The notes beneath the pieces are model-generated. The model was not told where the DNA came from. It worked only from the letters and a program-made list of their open reading frames with translations, and did not search any database. Shown piece by piece: positions 15,705 to 24,749 of a stretch of 59,584 nucleotides of DNA (the stretch's first letter is position 1; every line of letters starts with the position of its first letter). The stretch is from Sporisorium sorghi (Eukaryota; Basidiomycota; Ustilaginomycetes; Ustilaginales; Ustilaginaceae): NCBI GenBank assembly GCA_023212695.1, contig JALCCG010000127.1:1-59584 (forward strand), read 5' to 3'. A program made the translations under genes and the position numbers.

Positions 15705-16715
15705 TTAGCTGCTGCAGCCGCCTCCGCAACTGCTGCCGCAGGACGAACCGCTGCTGCAGGAGGATCCGCTGCCGGAGTCCGAGCCACCGCCGGACCCGCA
15801 AGCCGAAGCAGCGGTGCAAGAGGAGCTGCTGCCGCTCTTATAAAGCTCCCGCTCATCAGGGATCATATGATCTGAGAATTGCTCGGGTGCGTTCCAGGCA
15901 TAATAAACGGCCGCCGCCAGCAGCACATCGCTATTGCGGAAATTAACCAGCTTCCGATTACGCGGCTGCTCCGCCTCGGCTGCTCTAATCCGATCCTGCA
16001 AATCATGAATGACGGCATCAATCGCCGTACGTGCCGCAGGCATGCTCTCATAAGTCCAAGCGTTAAAACGCTTCTGACCATGATTCACGGCGAAATGGCC
16101 AGAACCGTAGTCCTTCAGCTCTTCGCGTGGCAGCGGGACGCGGAAGAATGCTCCCCATAGCTTGGTGCTGTATTCATGCCAGCCAAATAATTGGACATAG
16201 ACCGTGTCAAACCATGCCCGTTCATTCGGGATGGGAACATGTTCGCTTCCGGTGTTGGGAGCGTGATGAAGCATACGGCCAAGAAAGCGCTCCGAGAACT
16301 GTTGATACTCGTATGTATACATCAGCATTTCATGCCACACTTCGTCCACGTCTTTGCTGAACATCGGGACTCGGTCCAGAACAGCGCACAGGATAAAAAA
16401 ACGTTTCAGCTCTTGCCATCGCCATTCATATTCCGGTTCTGACATGTCCGGATGCTCACTCATTACTCTCTGCTTCAGCATGTTCTGATAGGTATAAGGC
16501 AGGGCGGCCTCCAGTCTGCCGGCAAGCTCACTTGCAGGGCTTCCCGCTTTCACGATGGGCGGCAAATCGGGTGTTTTCCCGCGTCGAGGCTTATTCTCTT
16601 TAGGGAGCCGCTGACTATTAATATTACGCAACGAGCGCTTGAAGACAAATAAAGCAATAATCCATAAATCCACCAAAATAAAACAAATGATCAGGATCCA
16701 AATGGATGTGTTCAT
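15705..16715 (-). CDS. Hypothetical membrane-anchored protein with Cys/Ser/Gly-rich tail
   Basis: 336 residues. One N-terminal membrane segment (residues about 4-25) is followed by a basic linker and a helical domain with the pattern D-E-V-W-H-E-M-L-M-Y-T-x-x-Y near residue 140. This resembles the glycine-rich-domain (GRDP-like) family motif D-x-x-W-H-x-x-x-x-x-T-x-x-Y. The last 38 residues are almost only Ser, Gly and Cys with regularly placed cysteines (eight or more, many as SC or CG), like the tails of some metal-binding or glycine-rich membrane proteins. The start is ATG 16715 after AGGAGG; the longer frame to 16805 has no support. The tail could bind metal or form disulfides; this is inference. 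Confidence 0.65.
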   Translation of the reverse strand: MNTSIWILIICFILVDLWIIALFVFKRSLRNINSQRLPKENKPRRGKTPDLPPIVKAGSPASELAGRLEAALPYTYQNMLKQRVMSEHPDMSEPEYEWRWQELKRFFILCAVLDRVPMFSKDVDEVWHEMLMYTYEYQQFSERFLGRMLHHAPNTGSEHVPIPNERAWFDTVYVQLFGWHEYSTKLWGAFFRVPLPREELKDYGSGHFAVNHGQKRFNAWTYESMPAARTAIDAVIHDLQDRIRAAEAEQPRNRKLVNFRNSDVLLAAAVYYAWNAPEQFSDHMIPDERELYKSGSSSSCTAASACGSGGGSDSGSGSSCSSGSSCGSSCGGGCSS

Positions 16716-16945
16716 AAGGTATTCCTCCTGTCTATTTGTGTCCGGAGCCAGCTTATCGTTCCTCTCCTTGAGTAAATTATTGCAGGAGTCACGAGTGTTT
16801 GGCAATTGAAATTGCCGATTCCGTTATAACTTGAATGTAGGGGCTCCTTTATGATACATTCCCTGTGTCTGGAAATGTACATCTGGACAATCTTAAAGCT
16901 ATCGATTTAATGAATGGCAATTATGTTTATTATAGGAGCATACAT

Positions 16946-17155
16946 ATGTTAACAGGTTGGAAACTTTCAGTATTAGGTATTATTATTGTAGGGATTACCG
17001 GCATCGCTGCTTCTTTATATGGCCTGATTGAACCAGGCCGGGCGATCGGGTTATTCGTAGTTTTCGTTCTATTCATTGGAGCCCTGGAGCTGATGGAACG
17101 AATCAGGAACCGCAGGAAGAAGAGAGGGGAAGTGCAATCTTCGAAGCGAGGATGA
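16946..17155 (+). CDS. Small hypothetical membrane protein
   Basis: 69 residues with two hydrophobic segments (about 5-25 and 32-52) and a very basic C-terminal tail (RIRNRRKKR). TAGGAG is 9 nt before the ATG at 16946; the upstream in-frame ATG at 16865 is unsupported. It shares a transcript with the next small gene. I do not recognise the family. Confidence 0.55.
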   Translation: MLTGWKLSVLGIIIVGITGIAASLYGLIEPGRAIGLFVVFVLFIGALELMERIRNRRKKRGEVQSSKRG

Positions 17156-17178
17156 CACAGACAGCAAGGAGGGAGCTT

Positions 17179-17454
17179 ATGAAGTGTATAGCGATGCAGC
17201 CCTATTACAAAATCAACCGAGTCGTGGATGGCATCGAACAACGAACCGAGGAGCAAGGCCGGGAGATGCTCTTGTATGAGGATCGAATCGTCACGAAATA
17301 CCGCGAGTTCCCGATTAAGCAGGTGTTTGACCTCTCGTATCGGCCTCTGGGAGGCGGCGGTGGTTTTTTATATTTGCATACCCAGCAAGGCGTGTACTCT
17401 TACACGGTGAAGGATGATCCGCAGTCTTTTATTGCAGCTTTTAAAAATCTATAA
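17179..17454 (+). CDS. Hypothetical small cytoplasmic protein
   Basis: 91 residues, no membrane segment. The pattern is beta-rich with a final helix (DDPQSFIAAFKNL), as in small PH-like folds. AAGGAGGG at 17165-17172 sits 6 nt before ATG 17179, which is preferred over the ATG at 17152. The gene begins 23 nt after the preceding membrane-protein gene. The two are probably co-expressed. Function unknown. Confidence 0.6.
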   Translation: MKCIAMQPYYKINRVVDGIEQRTEEQGREMLLYEDRIVTKYREFPIKQVFDLSYRPLGGGGGFLYLHTQQGVYSYTVKDDPQSFIAAFKNL

Positions 17455-17580
17455 GAGATCGTGATGGACTGATCCTAGTCTCAGGTCCAGTGCATATCCT
17501 CGTCTGCAGCACGTGTGCGAATGCGGCGCTTGCATATAAACTGGTTATATATTTTAAGGGACGGATTAGGGGGCCAAGGC

Positions 17581-18207
17581 GTGGATACGCTATTAGATTT
17601 TATTGAACAGATCGGGCATTATGCGCTATTTCTTGTATTATGCCTTGGATTGGTCGGCCTTCCTGTGCCTAATGAAGTCGTGGCCATGACCGGTGGAGCG
17701 TTAGCGGCATCCGAGATTTTATCACCGGTACCGTCTTTTTTTATGACTTTTCTCGGGGTATGCTCAGGCTCGACGGTAGGATTTATGCTCAGTCGGTTTA
17801 CCGCAAGCAAACTGTTAAACCGCGTTGGGGAAAAATCGAAAATTCGCGAGTTTCTTAATGTATCCGAACGACTGACTCACCAATACGGCAACTATGCGAT
17901 CTGCATCAGCGCTTTCTTACCGATATTGCGCAACGTAACTCCCTATGCGGTAGGCATGAAGGGGATGCCCTATCGAAGATTTGCGATGTTCTCCTATTCC
18001 GCGTCCTTGGTATGGACCATCGGTTATTTTTCTCTGGGGATGTTTGTTGGGGATCAGGTGGTTGATCACATAGGACTGATGATTAACCGTTACGGTTACT
18101 ATGTGGCAGCTGTAGTTGCTGGTCTCGCCGTCATCATGATCATATCGTGGCTGATCCGGAGAAAAAAGCGAAGCAAAGAAAACAGTGAAATTCAGTTTCA
18201 CGGATAG
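17581..18207 (+). CDS. DedA-family membrane protein
   Basis: 208-residue polytopic protein of the DedA (SNARE-associated) family, whose members are implicated in undecaprenyl-phosphate or lipid flipping and envelope homeostasis. Visible: the conserved G-L-P-x-P-x-E segment (GLPVPNEVVAMTGG) near residue 23 and the F-x-R-x-x-P-like segment (SAFLPILRNVTPYAVGMKGM) near residue 115, in about four to five hydrophobic regions. I choose GTG 17581 because AGGGGG lies just upstream; the ATG at 17515 adds 22 residues without a ribosome binding site. C-terminus is strongly basic. Confidence 0.85.
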   Translation: MDTLLDFIEQIGHYALFLVLCLGLVGLPVPNEVVAMTGGALAASEILSPVPSFFMTFLGVCSGSTVGFMLSRFTASKLLNRVGEKSKIREFLNVSERLTHQYGNYAICISAFLPILRNVTPYAVGMKGMPYRRFAMFSYSASLVWTIGYFSLGMFVGDQVVDHIGLMINRYGYYVAAVVAGLAVIMIISWLIRRKKRSKENSEIQFHG

Positions 18208-18225
18208 ACAGCCACAGGACAAGGA

Positions 18226-18450
18226 CTATGGCTGATCCGGTCCGGATTCCGGCGATTTCCGAATGATTTTTATATATTCTCTAGGCGAGAACCATCGGGA
18301 TTCCTCTTGGAAATCCTGCATTTGATACCTTTGTATATAAGACGTGTTGTCCGGTTGATAGCGTGATCGTGTACGACTATCGGTTAGGATGGCTGCAGCT
18401 AAAATAACGACAAAAATGATAGCGCAAACCAAGGTTTTTTTGATCATCAT
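18226..18450 (-). CDS. Small hypothetical single-pass membrane protein
   Basis: 74 residues: a membrane segment at residues 5-22 and a polar tail rich in Arg, Tyr and Gln. AAGGAG (18459-18464 on the opposite strand) is 8 nt before ATG 18450; the GTG at 18459 overlaps the ribosome binding site. Convergent with dedA. No family recognised. Confidence 0.5.
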   Translation of the reverse strand: MMIKKTLVCAIIFVVILAAAILTDSRTRSRYQPDNTSYIQRYQMQDFQEESRWFSPREYIKIIRKSPESGPDQP

Positions 18451-18587
18451 GGGAACCACTCCTTTATATACAGTGATTTCCTGATTGATCGCATTTCATT
18501 CCAACATAACCTTTGACAAAGTTTTGTTCACAAGATATACTGATTTTCAGTGTGATTCGAAAAAATACCATATGGTTTTACCCGGAG

Positions 18588-18614
18588 GAGCCTGCCATCA
18601 GCGGGCTCTTTTTG
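18588..18614 (+). terminator. Intrinsic terminator upstream of the mrp operon
   Basis: GAGCCTGC / GCGGGCTC with a 5-nt loop and TTTTT. It insulates the mrp operon from upstream transcription. Confidence 0.7.
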
Positions 18615-18691
18615 TGTTTTTTTGGACTTATTCCTAAATTAATGGGGAAATACTAATGTAAGGAAAATTCGGACTATAGGAGGAGTAGACT

Positions 18692-21550
18692 TTGTCTTTG
18701 CTGCACATCGCCGTTCTGGCACCTTTTATTGTAGCGCTTGTGGTTATGCTGACCTACAAGCTCATAGGCCGTGTTCATACCGGATGGGTGATTCTGCCGG
18801 TACCGGTTATCCTGTTTGCCTACTTTTTGGGTCTTATCCCAACCATTCAGGGAGGTGAACAAGTTCAGGCCGTTCTGGAATGGATTCCAAGCCTCGGAAT
18901 TAACTTTACGGTCTACTTGGACGGCTTAAGTTTGATATTTGCACTCTTAATATCGGGTATTGGCTCGCTTGTGGTATTGTATTCTATCTTCTATATGGAC
19001 AAAAAGAAGGAAGCCGTGCACAGATTTTATGTATATCTGCTTCTGTTCATGGGGGCCATGCTGGGCGTGGTGCTCTCCGATAACCTGATGGTGTTGTACG
19101 GCTTCTGGGAGCTGACCAGCATTTCGTCATTCTTGCTGATTGCATTCTGGCACCATCGCGATCGTTCCCGGTACGGGGCATTGAAATCCATGCTGATTAC
19201 CGTATTCGGCGGTCTAGCCATGTTTGCTGGATTCATTATGTTGTATATCATGACAGGCACCTTCAGTGTCCGCGAGATTGTGGCGAATGTGGGAAGCATC
19301 AGCGGCGAAGCGCTGTTTATTCCAGCCATGATCCTGATTCTGCTGGGCGCTTTCACCAAATCCGCGCAGTTTCCATTTCATATCTGGCTGCCTGATGCCA
19401 TGGAAGCGCCGACTCCGGTCAGTGCTTATCTGCACTCGGCCACGATGGTCAAGGCGGGAATCTATCTGGTTGCCCGCTTTAGTCCGGTATTTGCCGGTCA
19501 GGCCGCTTGGTTCTGGATCATTGCGATTACAGGCTTGACCACGTTGATCTATGCTTCAATTCGCGCGATCAAGCAGACGGATCTGAAGGCATTGCTTGCA
19601 TTCTCTACGATCAGCCAACTGGGGCTCATCATGAGTTTGCTCGGACTGGGTTCTGCGGCGGCTTATTATGGAGGAGGCGTGGACACGCTGCTCTATACAA
19701 AAGCGACCACAGCAGCTATCTTCCACCTGATCAACCATGCGATATTCAAGGGCGCTTTGTTTATGGTGGTCGGCATCGTGGATCATGAGACGGGCACCAG
19801 GGATCTGCGGAAGCTCGGCGGTCTCATGTCACTCATGCCGATTACGTTCACGGTGGCTGTCATTGGAGCTTTTTCCATGGCCGGACTGCCTCCGTTTAAC
19901 GGATTCCTGAGTAAAGAAATGTTCTTCACCGCCGTGCTGCAGGCATCTCATATGAATTTCTGGAATGCAGATACGTGGGGTGTGCTGATCCCTGTTGTGG
20001 CATGGATAGCCAGCGTGTTTACGTTCCTGTACAGCATGATTCTGGTATTCAGAACCTTCACCGGAAAATTCCAGCCTGAGAAGCTGGAGAAGAAGCCGCA
20101 TGAAGCACCGCTGGGGATGCTGATTCCTCCGGTAATCCTGGCTTCGCTGGCCATCGTATTCGGTCTGTTTCCAAATTTGTTGTCCTATTCCCTTATTGAA
20201 CCGGCTATGGCTGCCATTCATCCGGGGCTGCTGGCAGGAGGCGACCGCTTCCACGTGAAGATCGAGATGTGGCACGGCTGGACTGCGGAAATTTATATGA
20301 CAATCGGCATTATTGTTCTGGGTACCGTTCTGTATAAACTTCATGGCAGCGTGAGCGTGCTGAACCGTCCGTTGAGTAAGCGAATGACATTAAACCGTCT
20401 GTATGACGGTGGATTGCGCGTCCTCGAAAGAGGCGGCAAGTCGCTGACCTCGACTTACATGACAGGTTCAATCCGTCATTACGTCATGTATATCTTTGTA
20501 TTCTTTATTGCCGTTCTTGGCGGAGGGCTGCTGCTGATAGACAATATCGGGTTTGATATGTCTGCATACGCGCCAATGTCTTTTTATGAGGCAGTTGCGA
20601 TTCTGGGCTTGGTCATTCCGGTCATTGCGCTTCCGTTCGTCCGGACACGACTGATGGCGATCATATTAACCGGTGCTGCAGGCTACATGGTTACCTTGTT
20701 CTTTGTTCTGTTCCGTGCGCCGGACCTTGCGCTAACGCAAATGGTCGTAGAGACGGTATCCGTCATGCTGTTCCTGCTCTGTTTCTATCATTTGCCGAAG
20801 CTGAAGCGGGAAAAGGTTCCGATGAGCCTGAAGTGGAGAAATCTGCTCATATCGGTCGGCGTCGGGGCCGTGGTTACCTTGATCGCACTCGCTGCCAGCA
20901 GCGGCAGGGCTTTTGAATCGATTGCGGACTATTTCATTAAAGAGAGCTACAACTCCGCGGGCGGTAAAAATATCGTCAATGTCATTCTGGTGGACTTCCG
21001 CGGTTTCGATACCCTGCTTGAAATTACGGTTCTGGGCATTGCTTCCCTTGGAATCTACGCCTTGATCAAAGTCGATTTAGGTGAAGGCATTCTAGGCGAG
21101 CGGTATCGCTATGAAGGTGTGTATCTGCCCAACAGCAACGACGTCATTCTGCGGACTGTTTCCAAAGTTGTCATCTTTATCGTGGTAACCTTCTCATGGT
21201 TCCTGTTCAACTCTGGACATCATGAGCCTGGCGGAGGGTTTGTTGGAGGATTGATGACTTCCGCGGCACTGGTTCTGTTGTCGATGGCTTTCGGTATGGA
21301 CATGACCCGGAAAATCGTTCCCTTCGAGTTCCGGAAGGTTATGGCGACAGGACTTCTCATTGCTCTGCTTACGGGCATCGGTTCATTTGCCTTTGGCGCA
21401 CCGTTCTTAAGTCATTCCTTCGGATATTTCAACCTGCCGCTGCTTGGTGAAACCGAGCTGGCTACTGCCGTTATCTTCGACCTCGGCGTATATTTAGCCG
21501 TTGTTGGCGTAACGATGACCATCATCAATTCGATTGGGAGGGATAACTGA
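18692..21550 (+). CDS. mrpA: Na+/H+ antiporter subunit A fused to subunit B (MrpAB)
   Basis: 952-residue membrane protein. The first about 800 residues are MrpA, related to respiratory complex I NuoL: the proton-channel pattern QFPFHIWLPDAMEAPTPVSAYLHSA near residue 230 and a lysine in the HSATMVKAG segment. The last about 140 residues (from near 810) are an MrpB/MnhB domain, with TFSWFLFNSGHHEPGGGFVGGL. In Bacillus subtilis these are two genes of about 800 and 143 codons, so here they are fused. Start is TTG 18692 with GGAGGAG 6 nt upstream. First gene of mrpAB-C-D-E-F-G, a complex exporting Na+ for pH and salt homeostasis. Confidence 0.95.
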   Translation: MSLLHIAVLAPFIVALVVMLTYKLIGRVHTGWVILPVPVILFAYFLGLIPTIQGGEQVQAVLEWIPSLGINFTVYLDGLSLIFALLISGIGSLVVLYSIFYMDKKKEAVHRFYVYLLLFMGAMLGVVLSDNLMVLYGFWELTSISSFLLIAFWHHRDRSRYGALKSMLITVFGGLAMFAGFIMLYIMTGTFSVREIVANVGSISGEALFIPAMILILLGAFTKSAQFPFHIWLPDAMEAPTPVSAYLHSATMVKAGIYLVARFSPVFAGQAAWFWIIAITGLTTLIYASIRAIKQTDLKALLAFSTISQLGLIMSLLGLGSAAAYYGGGVDTLLYTKATTAAIFHLINHAIFKGALFMVVGIVDHETGTRDLRKLGGLMSLMPITFTVAVIGAFSMAGLPPFNGFLSKEMFFTAVLQASHMNFWNADTWGVLIPVVAWIASVFTFLYSMILVFRTFTGKFQPEKLEKKPHEAPLGMLIPPVILASLAIVFGLFPNLLSYSLIEPAMAAIHPGLLAGGDRFHVKIEMWHGWTAEIYMTIGIIVLGTVLYKLHGSVSVLNRPLSKRMTLNRLYDGGLRVLERGGKSLTSTYMTGSIRHYVMYIFVFFIAVLGGGLLLIDNIGFDMSAYAPMSFYEAVAILGLVIPVIALPFVRTRLMAIILTGAAGYMVTLFFVLFRAPDLALTQMVVETVSVMLFLLCFYHLPKLKREKVPMSLKWRNLLISVGVGAVVTLIALAASSGRAFESIADYFIKESYNSAGGKNIVNVILVDFRGFDTLLEITVLGIASLGIYALIKVDLGEGILGERYRYEGVYLPNSNDVILRTVSKVVIFIVVTFSWFLFNSGHHEPGGGFVGGLMTSAALVLLSMAFGMDMTRKIVPFEFRKVMATGLLIALLTGIGSFAFGAPFLSHSFGYFNLPLLGETELATAVIFDLGVYLAVVGVTMTIINSIGRDN

Positions 21551-21552
21551 CC

Positions 21553-21891
21553 ATGGAACTCTATATGTCACTTGCTATCGGGATTATTTTTGCGGTAGGG
21601 ATATACCAGATTCTGTCCAAAAGCTTGCTGCGGATTATTCTGGGTACATCGCTCCTGACCCATGGTGTCCACCTGCTTCTGCTCACCATGTCGCGGCTGA
21701 AGACCGGAGCGGCACCGCTGCTTGGCGAAAAGGCATCCGCTTACGTCGATCCGGTTCCGCAAGCTTTAATTCTAACTTCCATTGTCATCAGCTTCGGTGT
21801 CACATCGTTCTTCTTCGTATTGGCATATAAAGCGTATCAACGCCTCGGCACTGATAACATGGAAGAGTTAAGGGGGACGGAGGATGAATAA
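21553..21891 (+). CDS. mrpC: Na+/H+ antiporter subunit C
   Basis: 112-residue membrane protein related to NuoK, with three hydrophobic segments and the family segment GTSLLTHGVHLLLL near residue 35. It begins 2 nt after mrpA and overlaps mrpD by 8 nt. Usual length for MrpC. Part of the Mrp complex core. Confidence 0.94.
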   Translation: MELYMSLAIGIIFAVGIYQILSKSLLRIILGTSLLTHGVHLLLLTMSRLKTGAAPLLGEKASAYVDPVPQALILTSIVISFGVTSFFFVLAYKAYQRLGTDNMEELRGTEDE

Positions 21892-23368
21892 TGTAATCGT
21901 TCTTCCGCTTCTCATTCCGCTGGTTACAGCCGTAATTCTCATCTTCTGCTCCAAATACGTCCGCGCGCAGCGCTTGATTAGCGCCATCAGCGTTGTGGTG
22001 AACGTACTGGTCGCTCTGTTCATCGTAAATCAAGTGAATCATGAAGGCATTCAGACGCTTCATATGGGCGGATGGCTGCCCCCATACGGGATTGTGTTTG
22101 TTGCGGATATGCTCGCGGCACTGCTGGTCCTTACAACGCTGATTGTGGCTGCAGGCTGTCTGTTCTATGCGTTTCGAAGTATTGGGGAAGAGAGAGAGAA
22201 GCATTACTTCTATCCCTTTTTTCAATTTTTGCTTGCTGGCGTAATAGGATCATTCCTGACGGGGGATCTGTTCAACCTGTTTGTCTGTTTCGAAGTGATG
22301 CTGATCGCTTCCTATGCACTGATTGTGCTGGGCGGAACGAAGCGTCAGCTGAGAGAAACCCTGAAGTACATGCTGATTAATATTATTTCATCCACCCTGT
22401 TTGTTGCAGCCGTTGCCTACTTGTATGGTACGGTGGGTACGTTGAATATGGCGCATCTGTCCCAACGCGTGGCCGAAGTGCACCAGGATGGCGTATTGTC
22501 GGTCATCGGCATTTTGTTCCTGATCGTATTTGCCCTGAAGGCCGGCTTGTTCCTGTTCTTCTGGCTGCCGGGCTCCTACAGTGCGCCTCCAGCGGCAGTG
22601 ACCGCTTTGTTCGGTGCGCTGCTCACAAAGGTCGGGTTATATGCGATTATCCGTACTTTTACCTTGATCTTCTATCATGATACCGGCGGCATTCATGCCA
22701 TCATCGGATGGATGGCCGCAGCCACGATGATTCTAGGCAGCTTGGGCGCGGTTGCCTACAAGGATCTTGGACGAATCCTGAATTATAATATCATTATCAG
22801 TGTGGGTTTCATTGCCTTTGGGGTTGCAGTTGCGTCTTCCGATTCCTTGAATGGAGCCGTATTTTACTTGATGCACGACATGATAGCGAAGGCACTGCTC
22901 TTCATTCTGGGCGGCATCATCATAGCATCGGCTGGCACGAATAAACTGAGTGAGATGGGCGGTCTGATGAAGCGTCATCCGTTGGTAGGATGGATGTTCT
23001 TCATTGCTGCACTTGCTCTGGTTGGCATCCCGCCGCTCAGCGGTTTTCTTGGAAAAGTCCTTATTATCCGCGGCGGGCTGAGCGAGGGTCATTATTGGCT
23101 GTCTGGACTGGCCCTGGCATCAAGCCTTGCTGTATTGTATTCCCTGATCAAGGTGTTCATGGGAGCTTTCTGGGGAGATGTCCCTGGACAGCGTGATATG
23201 CAGCAGCCGGTCAGAATCCATCGGACAGCTTATGCGGCTGTTATCGGGTTATCGGTGATGGTGATTGTCCTTGGAGTCGGCTCGGAGTGGATTTATTCCT
23301 ATACCTCTCAAGCCGGGGCCGTATTATCCGATCCATCACTATATATTAATGCCGTATTAAAGGAGTAG
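21884..23368 (+). CDS. mrpD: Na+/H+ antiporter subunit D
   Basis: 494-residue NuoM/NuoN-like membrane protein with about fourteen hydrophobic segments. Key features: FVCFEVMLIASY (the channel glutamate of MrpD) near residue 135, and FALKAGLFLFFWLPGSY with a conserved lysine near residue 210. Overlaps mrpC by 8 nt and mrpE closely, so expression is coupled. Forms the second proton-channel subunit of the complex. Confidence 0.95.
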   Translation: MNNVIVLPLLIPLVTAVILIFCSKYVRAQRLISAISVVVNVLVALFIVNQVNHEGIQTLHMGGWLPPYGIVFVADMLAALLVLTTLIVAAGCLFYAFRSIGEEREKHYFYPFFQFLLAGVIGSFLTGDLFNLFVCFEVMLIASYALIVLGGTKRQLRETLKYMLINIISSTLFVAAVAYLYGTVGTLNMAHLSQRVAEVHQDGVLSVIGILFLIVFALKAGLFLFFWLPGSYSAPPAAVTALFGALLTKVGLYAIIRTFTLIFYHDTGGIHAIIGWMAAATMILGSLGAVAYKDLGRILNYNIIISVGFIAFGVAVASSDSLNGAVFYLMHDMIAKALLFILGGIIIASAGTNKLSEMGGLMKRHPLVGWMFFIAALALVGIPPLSGFLGKVLIIRGGLSEGHYWLSGLALASSLAVLYSLIKVFMGAFWGDVPGQRDMQQPVRIHRTAYAAVIGLSVMVIVLGVGSEWIYSYTSQAGAVLSDPSLYINAVLKE

Positions 23369-23373
23369 TGGAT

Positions 23374-23853
23374 ATGGGCCATCAAATCCTGTTAAATATC
23401 ATCATTGCCGTTGTCTGGATGTTTCTGAACAATAACTGGTCCCCCCAGCAGTTTATTGTCGGATATCTGATCGGAATCTTGCTGATTTACCTGTTGAGAC
23501 GCTTCTGGCCGAATGATTTCTATCTGCGCAAGCTGTGGTCGGTCATCTTGCTGCTGCTCTTGTTTCTAAGCGAGCTGTTTAAATCGAGCATCACCGTCAT
23601 CGGTCAGATTATTCGGCCGAAGCTGAACGTACGTCCAGGCATCTTCGCCTATACAACCGAGCTGAAATCGGACTGGGAGATCACGGTGCTGTCCTGCCTG
23701 ATCTGCCTGACGCCGGGAACACTGACACTGGAGGTGTCGCGTGAAGGACAGACGCTGTATATTCATGCGATGGACATCGAGGATGTTGAAGAGCTGTCGA
23801 ACCAGATCCGTGGTACCTTTGAAAGGGCGATCAAGGAGGTGACCCGCACATGA
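23374..23853 (+). CDS. mrpE: Na+/H+ antiporter subunit E
   Basis: 159-residue protein with two to three N-terminal membrane segments (residues about 5-75) and a soluble C-terminal domain with LTPGTLTLEVS near residue 110, the MrpE signature. I prefer ATG 23374, 8 nt after AAGGAG; the GTG at 23368 touches the mrpD stop. Overlaps mrpF by 4 nt. Confidence 0.92.
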   Translation: MGHQILLNIIIAVVWMFLNNNWSPQQFIVGYLIGILLIYLLRRFWPNDFYLRKLWSVILLLLLFLSELFKSSITVIGQIIRPKLNVRPGIFAYTTELKSDWEITVLSCLICLTPGTLTLEVSREGQTLYIHAMDIEDVEELSNQIRGTFERAIKEVTRT

Positions 23854-24143
23854 TCAACAGTATGCTGATTGCTTCGCTGGTCATACTGTCCCTTGCGATA
23901 CTGGGCTGCTTGTACCGTTTGATTAAGGGGCCATCGATGAACGACCGGATTATGTCGCTGGATACGATCGGTATTATTCTGTTATCCATGATCGCTGTCC
24001 TGTGCATGCTCTTTCGGACAACCGTCTATTTCGACATTATCCTGTTGATTGGAATTTTGACTTTCATCGGAACGACTGCACTAGCGAGATATATTGAGAG
24101 GGGTGATGTTATTGAACGCACAAATGATGAGTCAGATCGGTGA
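23850..24143 (+). CDS. mrpF: Na+/H+ antiporter subunit F
   Basis: 97 residues with three membrane segments and the family motif RLIKGPSMNDRIMSLDT near residue 24, a conserved region of MrpF. AAGGAGGTG precedes the ATG, which overlaps the mrpE stop. The end overlaps mrpG in another frame. Confidence 0.92.
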   Translation: MINSMLIASLVILSLAILGCLYRLIKGPSMNDRIMSLDTIGIILLSMIAVLCMLFRTTVYFDIILLIGILTFIGTTALARYIERGDVIERTNDESDR

Positions 24144-24522
24144 GTTTATCATTGCACTCATAGTGCTGCTCGGTGCATTACTCGGTGCATTGAGTGCGTT
24201 CGGCCTGATTCGTCTGCCGGATGTTTACATGCGTTCCCATGCAGCTACGAAAAGCGCTACCTTGGGCGTCCTCTTGATCCTTGCAGGTGCATTCCTGTAT
24301 TTTACGTTCTACCTGGAGCATGTCAGCGCCAAGCTGCTGCTGGGTATCATATTCGTGTTCATTACGGGACCGGTGGCGGGTCACCTGAACGGAAGGGCCG
24401 CTTATCGGTCCGGTGTGTCGATGTGGGACAAAAGTGTCCACGACGACCTGAAGCCTGCACTTAAACGCGAACGGGAGCGGATGCGCGAGTCTCAGGCGGT
24501 GGATTCCTCCGAGAAGGGATAA
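24112..24522 (+). CDS. mrpG: Na+/H+ antiporter subunit G
   Basis: About 136 residues, three membrane segments, with the MrpG signature RLPDVYMRSHAATKSATLG near residue 38. The long polar C-terminal tail is highly charged. The start is uncertain: TTG 24112 is 8 nt after AGAGGGG, while ATG 24106, 24124 and 24127 are also in frame. It overlaps mrpF by about 30 nt. Last gene of the operon. Confidence 0.9.
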   Translation: MNAQMMSQIGEFIIALIVLLGALLGALSAFGLIRLPDVYMRSHAATKSATLGVLLILAGAFLYFTFYLEHVSAKLLLGIIFVFITGPVAGHLNGRAAYRSGVSMWDKSVHDDLKPALKRERERMRESQAVDSSEKG

Positions 24523-24569
24523 ATGAAGAAAGCTGAAGTTTATGAATGGACGATTTAAGGATAGAATGC

Positions 24570-24600
24570 GGGCTGTCTTCTCAAATCGGGGCAGCCCTGC
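24570..24600 (+). terminator. Weak hairpin after the mrp operon
   Basis: GGGCTG ... CAGCCC repeat (about 24571-24598) followed only by GCTTCTGTT. Candidate, weak terminator for mrp. Confidence 0.35.
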
Positions 24601-24693
24601 TTCTGTTACAGGCAGGTTCATTCAGGGAGATCCCGAATACAAGGAGGGAAGCAATGGAGTGTAATCAGATAACGGGATAAACGCTTGCTTCTT

Positions 24694-24743
24694 CATGACA
24701 AGACCCGCCTGTCCTTGTTATGGGATGGGCGGGTCTTGTCATG
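24694..24743. repeat. 16-bp perfect inverted repeat between convergent genes
   Basis: CATGACAAGACCCGCC (24694-24709) and its exact reverse complement (24728-24743), with an 18-nt loop. It ends 6 bp from the stop of the VTT gene. There is no T-tract on either side, so it may act as an mRNA-end stabiliser or a weak bidirectional terminator. Confidence 0.75.
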
Positions 24744-24749
24744 AGTCCA

